Shown one piece after another: positions 60,315 through 64,000 of a stretch of 64,000 bases of DNA (its first letter is position 1; each line of letters opens with the position of its first letter). This DNA comes from Bradyrhizobium sp. CCBAU 051011 (GTDB lineage: Bacteria; Pseudomonadota; Alphaproteobacteria; Rhizobiales; Xanthobacteraceae): the NCBI RefSeq assembly GCF_009930815.1, contig NZ_CP022222.1, forward strand, positions 5,932,501 through 5,996,500. Direction: 5' to 3'. Position numbers and translations under genes: made by a program. The notes beneath the pieces are model-generated. The model saw nothing but the letters and a program-made list of their open reading frames with translations, was not told the origin of the DNA and searched no databases.

Positions 60315-60545
60315 ATGGCGTTCACCTCACTGAAATTGAGAAAAGTATCGGGCGCCAATCGGATCAAGAGCGCTGATGACGCGTATGCATTTATGATGCA
60401 CATGCGGCTTTCCGATCAGAACAAACCCCATTGGCAAGTGGCGAGGCAGGCGCTGAACAGTGCCGGCGCGTCAGACGATTGCGAAATCCGGGCTTGGCGG
60501 TCGTTTCGGGCGGCTGCGGCCGCGGAAGGCTGGCTTCTGGATTAG
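60315..60545 (+). CDS. DUF982-like protein
   Basis: A 76-residue protein: MAFTSLKLRKVSGANRIKSA, DDAYAFMMHMRLSDQNKPHW then QVARQALNSAGASDDCEIRA and SFRAAAAAEGWLLD. The layout (strand, then a helix-rich part with a small-residue-rich last helix) fits DUF982, a small Rhizobiales family. A longer frame begins at 60111, but its extra residues are unlike the family. Start uncertain. Confidence 0.55.
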   Translation: MAFTSLKLRKVSGANRIKSADDAYAFMMHMRLSDQNKPHWQVARQALNSAGASDDCEIRAWRSFRAAAAAEGWLLD

Positions 60546-60664
60546 GCGCAACGCACCGCACTGGTCGCGCGGTAAACTTCATGGCCGTGGGGCGCCAAAT
60601 TCGTTTGTTTCTACTCTTGCGCCGTTCAGTTAAGCCGGCCAATTAAGCTATTACCGCAAACAGA

Positions 60665-60685
60665 AGACCGCCCGAAGGGCGGTCT
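60665..60685 (-). terminator. Terminator hairpin
   Basis: AGACCGCCC and GGGCGGTCT form a perfect 9-bp stem with a 3-nt loop; on the minus strand TCTGTTTG follows. It lies 33 bp after the end of the small gene at 60718. Confidence 0.7.
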
Positions 60686-60717
60686 CGTCTTCGCGATCTG
60701 ATCTGACTAGACATGAA

Positions 60718-60918
60718 CTAAGCCGGGACCGGCGCCAACGCTGCCGCTTCTCGCGCTAGCCGCTCTGCCTTTAGACGTTCTCGGTTTGCATGAAGGGCCT
60801 TTTGCGCCGCTTCATATTCATTCAGCGCTTTGACAGCCTCCCGCTCCACAAACACCTTACGTGCTTCGCGTTCGGCGGGCGTGAGTGTCCTTGGCTCAGC
60901 TTGTTGACGATTGATCAT
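60718..60918 (-). CDS. Small charged helical protein under an EcfG-type promoter
   Basis: A 66-residue protein: MINRQQAEPRTLTPAEREAR then KVFVEREAVKALNEYEAAQK and ERLKAERLAREAAALAPVPA. Highly helical, alternating acidic and basic, probably a coiled coil. An ATG at 60936 lies inside the promoter spacer, so the ATG at 60918 is the first usable one and would be almost at the transcript start, a leaderless message. Function unknown. Confidence 0.65.
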   Translation of the reverse strand: MINRQQAEPRTLTPAEREARKVFVEREAVKALNEYEAAQKALHANRERLKAERLAREAAALAPVPA

Positions 60919-60926
60919 TGCGAAAT

Positions 60927-60951
60927 AACGCTCCAACGCAAAATCAGTTCC
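60927..60951 (-). promoter_or_regulatory. EcfG-type promoter
   Basis: Minus strand GGAAC, 16 bases, CGTT, a perfect match. The -10 box ends 9 bp before the ATG at 60918. Confidence 0.75.
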
Positions 60952-61184
60952 CTAAGCGCCTTAGGATATGGTTCTTGGCCTTAGCGCAGGGATACGGGCG
61001 ACACGATCCGAGTCATTATTGCTTCATGGTGCCGCCGGGCGTAGTCGCGTCCCCCTTTTTTTGCGCTGCGCCAGCCGTTCCCGCGCCTTGAGTGCTCGCG
61101 TCTTTGGAGCTTCCGGTCGTGCACAAAGATACATAAGAAACCGAAAGTCGGGAAAATCTGAAAGATCGCCAGCCTATCTCGATC

Positions 61185-61439
61185 AGGCGAATGGTCCGCA
61201 ACAGCGGCGGTGAATTTCGCAAAACGTTCCGGACTCAACAACCCCGTGCTACGGCAAGCTCTAGGCCGGCTTGTATCCACCGTGCCCTTGTCGCCGAACA
61301 GGAACGGGACGTTGATCTTTCTCGATATAGATCCCGCCATCCTGATCGGTTCGAAAGCGTGCGCGTGCTCCATGAGACGACGCGCGGCCTTCTGAGGATC
61401 GAGTAGGAGCGAGTAGGAGCGATCGGCCGCGTATTTCAT
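61185..61439 (-). pseudogene. Hypothetical protein of the GRIxIEKIN family, broken copy 1
   Basis: MKYAADRSYSLLLDPQKAAR then RLMEHAHAFEPI, KINVPFLFGDKGT and LLSPERFAKFTAA are visible, with frame breaks around GGIYIEK and after DKGTVD. A second broken copy at 63667-63888 preserves GRIHIEKINEPLLFRDRGSP. The intact family is a small protein of about 85 residues of unknown role seen in rhizobial genomes and prophages. Confidence 0.5.
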
Positions 61440-61701
61440 CAGTGCCCCATACGAGCGTACGGAAACCTCGGCCGTATATCAGCGCCGCGCTTTCCCCCAA
61501 GCGATTGTGTTCGGTCGTCCCACCTACGCATGATGAGCTCCACGCAATGTGGAATCGCGCACAAAGCATCTGGGTAGAGCAGGGCTGCTTGCGGGTGGTC
61601 GAGTACCGAGCGAATCAGCCGAGGGTAAGGTCAGGCATCCGTTCTTCAAGGGGTTGCGGAAGGACGTATGAAAGAACTGGCTGCTGAATTTAGGCTCTCG
61701 T

Positions 61702-62466
61702 CTACCGAGCCGGATCGGGGAAAATCAAGCTCCGCCAGCCACTACGATCAAATGGTTTCCACGCACCGTCCGGCTGGGCAAGTCTGTCGGCAATTGCATA
61801 AACGGCCGCTGGATTGACAGCCAGTCCGCAATGGCTTCCTTCCACCTCAATGCTTTCAGACTCAGCAGAGGTTTTCTCTACACAGCCTTGCCACGCGCAA
61901 ATCCCGTCCGTACGGCTATAAATCGCCGTTGTCGGAACTGCCGGCGCAACCGACATCGCAACATCGTGGACATTGTCCACCGATTGGCCGCTGGCGAGTT
62001 GATAGACTTGCCAAGCATTCGTGGATCTCGGACTCCCGCCGAATGGGCTACCAAGCGAAATAACAGACCGAACCTGGTCCGGAGCTATTTTAGCGAGTTC
62101 ACGGGCATAAATGCCCCCAAGGCTCCAACCGACGATGCTGATCTTCCTGTTGTGGAGGTGGCTAAGCTGGCGCACACAATCAAGCATGCGGTCCTGAACG
62201 CCTGCACGGAGACCTCTATTAAGCCCAAGTCCCCAGCCTTTGACCGCGTAGCCTCGACCTTCCAAAAATTTGCGAAGGGGCAACGTTGAGTCGTCACCGG
62301 CCATGAGCCCCGGTATCACCAACACCGGGTGGCCATCCCCCCTTGGAGTCAAATGCAAGAGCGGGAGCGCATTCAGAAAAGCCCCCAACTCGGTGAGGGC
62401 TCGTCGCCCTTCAAGTAACATTAGAATTTTGGACGGCGGACGAATCGACTGTGTCGCAGCTGACAT
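61702..62466 (-). CDS. Alpha/beta hydrolase, esterase/lipase-like
   Basis: A 254-residue hydrolase. The oxyanion-side motif is HPVLVIPGLMAGDDST, the nucleophile Ser is in SIVGWSLGGIYARELAKIAP near residue 120, the Asp in YSRTDGICAWQ and the His in EGSHCGLAVNP. GWSLGG and the overall design resemble PGAP1/lipase-like esterases and PHB-related hydrolases. An EcfG-like promoter lies at 62496-62520. Substrate unknown. Confidence 0.85.
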   Translation of the reverse strand: MSAATQSIRPPSKILMLLEGRRALTELGAFLNALPLLHLTPRGDGHPVLVIPGLMAGDDSTLPLRKFLEGRGYAVKGWGLGLNRGLRAGVQDRMLDCVRQLSHLHNRKISIVGWSLGGIYARELAKIAPDQVRSVISLGSPFGGSPRSTNAWQVYQLASGQSVDNVHDVAMSVAPAVPTTAIYSRTDGICAWQGCVEKTSAESESIEVEGSHCGLAVNPAAVYAIADRLAQPDGAWKPFDRSGWRSLIFPDPAR

Positions 62467-62495
62467 TTGTGCTCCTTGTTGCGATGCACAAATAG

Positions 62496-62520
62496 AACCA
62501 GGAAGCCGATCGGTTGTTCC
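62496..62520 (-). promoter_or_regulatory. EcfG-type promoter candidate
   Basis: Minus strand GGAAC, 16 bases, GGTT, 30 bp upstream of the esterase start. One mismatch in the -10 box. A diverging EcfG-type site lies 80 bp away. Confidence 0.55.
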
Positions 62521-62600
62521 TAAGGGTCCCTCTCCCGAGACAACGATTTTGTGTTCCTGTGCAGGAACTTATCTAAGGTTTAACCTGTAGCCACTTGTTA

Positions 62601-62625
62601 GGAACACACCGGCTCCTCAAATGTT
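62601..62625 (+). promoter_or_regulatory. EcfG-type promoter candidate
   Basis: GGAAC, 16 bases, TGTT, 27 bp before the small gene at 62652. It diverges from the esterase promoter. Confidence 0.55.
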
Positions 62626-62651
62626 GCACCGCATCTAAGAGGACCTTTCCC

Positions 62652-62774
62652 ATGTCGAAGATTGAAAAAACCAAGAAGCCGGATAACGAAACGCCATCGC
62701 CCCAGCCGACTACTATTCCTTACCCATTCGGTTGGAGTTCAGGTTTAGAAAGTCCTCGGAGCCCCCACTGTTAA
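62652..62774 (+). CDS. Small hydrophilic protein
   Basis: A 40-residue protein, MSKIEKTKKPDNETPSPQPT then TIPYPFGWSSGLESPRSPHC. AGAGGA precedes the ATG and an EcfG-type promoter lies 27 bp upstream. Rich in Pro, Ser and Lys, probably unstructured. Function unknown. Confidence 0.55.
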   Translation: MSKIEKTKKPDNETPSPQPTTIPYPFGWSSGLESPRSPHC

Positions 62775-63109
62775 AATGCTCCGCGTGCCGGGGCAGCGAC
62801 GTTTAATGAGCTGAAGGGCAAGGCACTTCTCACATTCAGTGGGAGCCGAAACTCAGAGGTCTCATTGAACAAAGCTCTGACCTGAACCGTCTTACTTTCG
62901 GAGATGGTCTGGAGGACCGTGGAGCGGCTGAGAGCGTGGATCGAGCATCTAAGGCAGAGGCTGCGGCGGCGTCTGGAGGCGAGACTTACAAAAAGACGAT
63001 CAGTGCACGCGCCCACGAACTTTGAGAACAGAACGGACGTCCCTCAGGCCGCGACCTGGAGTTTTGGCTTCAAGCCGAGTCCGAGATCAGCGAGCGCCAT
63101 CCGCAGTAA
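62775..63109. other. Region without a recognised gene
   Basis: A plus-strand stretch (about 62818-63024) reads HIQWEPKLRGLIEQSSDLNR, TFGDGLEDRGAAESVDRASK and GGETYKKTISARAHEL, which has protein-like composition but no start codon in frame. It may be the remains of a small gene. Nothing else is seen. Confidence 0.35.
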
Positions 63110-63288
63110 TCAGTGCTTCAGTATTGGCGGCTCAGAGGTGTGCTTGAATGTCTCGATGTGTCGATCCAGTTGCCATAGCTCAACGTCGTGACCATCAACG
63201 ACCTGCTTGGCGAGCCTGATAGCTTCGACATCATCATCGCATTTTGAACGTGGCCGTCTGGCCCCATGATGTATGCGCGGTAATCCAT
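63110..63288 (-). pseudogene. Small hypothetical protein B2, frameshifted
   Basis: MDYRAYIMGPDGHVQN opens one frame and CDDDVEAIRLAKQVVDGHDV then ELWQLDRHIETFKHTS continues in another. Several codons plus a frame are lost at the junction. Paralogue of B1 at 54203, with the same partner gene A upstream and a 11-bp gap. Confidence 0.65.
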
Positions 63289-63299
63289 CGCCGTTCGTC

Positions 63300-63500
63300 C
63301 TATGTCGGAGGTTGAAGACCCTTTGAGCTGAGCCACTCGCTCATGTGGGAGGCGGTTTCCGCAAGCCGCGCCCTGCGAATAAGCCTGTCGCGCTCCACTC
63401 CAGGTGGGGTGCCTCGGGCTTCTTTCCGCAGACGCTCGGCTTCTTCCGAAAGGTGGTTGTCGAGGGGATCGATAGGTTTGAAACGCTGCCGTTCCTGCAT
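63300..63500 (-). CDS. Small hypothetical protein, cassette protein A2
   Basis: A 66-residue helical protein, MQERQRFKPIDPLDNHLSEE then AERLRKEARGTPPGVERDRL and SHMSEWLSSKGLQPPT. It is a clear paralogue of A1 (54005): both share RF-K-x-x-x-P-L-D, LRKEA-G-PPG-ER and ETAS-x-x-S-x-WL. The ATG at 63500 follows AAAGGAGCC. Site 4 of the TGGTCAAWWTTGACCA series is 124 bp upstream. Confidence 0.7.
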   Translation of the reverse strand: MQERQRFKPIDPLDNHLSEEAERLRKEARGTPPGVERDRLIRRARLAETASHMSEWLSSKGLQPPT

Positions 63501-63623
63501 GGCGGGCTCCTTTCCCTGCCTGCTAGAGGATGGCGGGAGCGCAACCGGCGTTCTCATCACCGATAAATGCCGTGGAACCGTGAGGGTGCTGGCTTGAGTA
63601 TGAGCTGTCCGAACGGAAAGCGC

Positions 63624-63639
63624 TGGTCAAAATTGATCA
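63624..63639. promoter_or_regulatory. TGGTCAAWWTTGACCA operator-like site 4
   Basis: TGGTCAAAATTGATCA, two changes from the perfect palindrome, upstream of the minus-strand A2-B2 cassette. Its AGCGC flank matches site 3. Confidence 0.5.
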
Positions 63640-63666
63640 CTGAAGGGGACTATCGGAACTCTTGAC

Positions 63667-63888
63667 CTAAATCAAAGGGTCGGACCCCTTCAAGCCGGCG
63701 TGAAAAACGAAGGTTCCAGATTCGTGCATCTTGAGCCAGCCGCGCTCAATCGCGAGTTTGAGGCCCGCGCCGTACTCGGCCGGGCTGCCGCGGTCACGGA
63801 AGAGCAACGGCTCGTTGATTTTCTCGATGTGGATGCGGCCTTGATGTGCGGCCTTCTCTGGATCGGCAAAGGAGCGAGGGGAAGTTGT
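63667..63888 (-). pseudogene. Hypothetical protein of the GRIxIEKIN family, broken copy 2
   Basis: The frame reads FADPEKAAHQGRIHIEKINE, PLLFRDRGSPAEYGAGLKLA and IERGWLKMHESGTFVFHAG to a TAG at 63667. A stop lies upstream and no start codon is available, so the N-terminus is lost. Related to the remnant at 61185-61439. Confidence 0.55.
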
Positions 63889-64000
63889 ATTTCTTACGCC
63901 GCGCCTTCGTTACAGCTTGCGGTTAGGCTGTGCTCGTCAATCTCAGGATGGTCTTGTTGGCATCGCCGCAGAGAGCATTTCCAAGGCGGACAGCTCTTCC

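Noticed and set aside
60981..61222. Minus-strand frames with low-complexity tails ending at 61016 and 60981
   Set aside because: No consistent start, ribosome site or family pattern; probably chance.
63662..63675. TTGACCTAAATCAA, an FNR/FixK-like box
   Set aside because: It overlaps the last codons and stop of the remnant at 63667, and no suitably placed promoter or intact target gene follows; likely chance.

Overview
The window reads as a piece of an alphaproteobacterial chromosome, most likely Bradyrhizobium or a close relative. The evidence is the high GC content, the typical Rhizobiales gene content, and the many scattered copies of a palindromic intergenic repeat beginning CGTCATTGCGAGCGAAGCGA. 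Nothing here was searched against a database; family names come from recognised sequence motifs.

1-31.6 kb is ordinary chromosome. It holds a nucleoside transporter and a divergent MFS exporter. Next is an Anbu-type proteasome-like peptidase with its usual partners (transglutaminase-like protein, alpha-E protein, circularly permuted ATP-grasp), here split by a solute-binding protein gene and a broken SEL1-like gene. A CinA-like protein, xanthine phosphoribosyltransferase, a short MetE-like enzyme and a detoxification group (GST, DsbA-like isomerase, quinone reductase) follow. From about 17.9 to 29 kb lies an amide/peptide catabolic block: amidase, two M20 peptidases, an MlrC-type M81 protein and a complete peptide ABC transporter. 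An epoxide-hydrolase-like protein, an acyltransferase and a TMEM175-like channel close this part.

31.7-41.1 kb is an integrated mobile element. It starts at a 3' fragment of tRNA-Leu(UAA) beside a tyrosine integrase and carries its own replication module: a single polypeptide joining a 3'-5' exonuclease, a family A DNA polymerase, a CHC2 zinc finger and a Toprim domain, followed by an overlapping superfamily 3-type helicase gene and an iteron-like repeat array. Small unknown proteins and a serine resolvase with a perfect palindrome upstream complete it. No capsid, portal, terminase or conjugation gene is seen in this stretch, so it looks like a satellite-like or replicating integrative element.

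41.1-64 kb is an accessory region rich in stress functions and small proteins, mixed with decayed genes (integrase, BrkB, HAD phosphatase, SemiSWEET and phage portal remnants). Many of its genes have an upstream GGAAC-N16-CGTT-like promoter, the signature of the EcfG general stress response sigma factor, and a NepR-like anti-sigma paralogue lies at its left edge. The stress genes include an AI-2E/GAF fusion, a DUF892 ferritin-like protein, a zinc alcohol dehydrogenase, a low-affinity iron permease, a DUF1003 protein, a hemolysin III, DUF6894 proteins and an esterase. A second regulatory layer is suggested by four copies of a TGGTCAAWWTTGACCA palindrome, one just upstream of a Crp/Fnr-family gene, and by a shared 5' leader motif that can pair with the Shine-Dalgarno region of three small genes. 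Several small gene families occur here in two copies, one or both of them broken.
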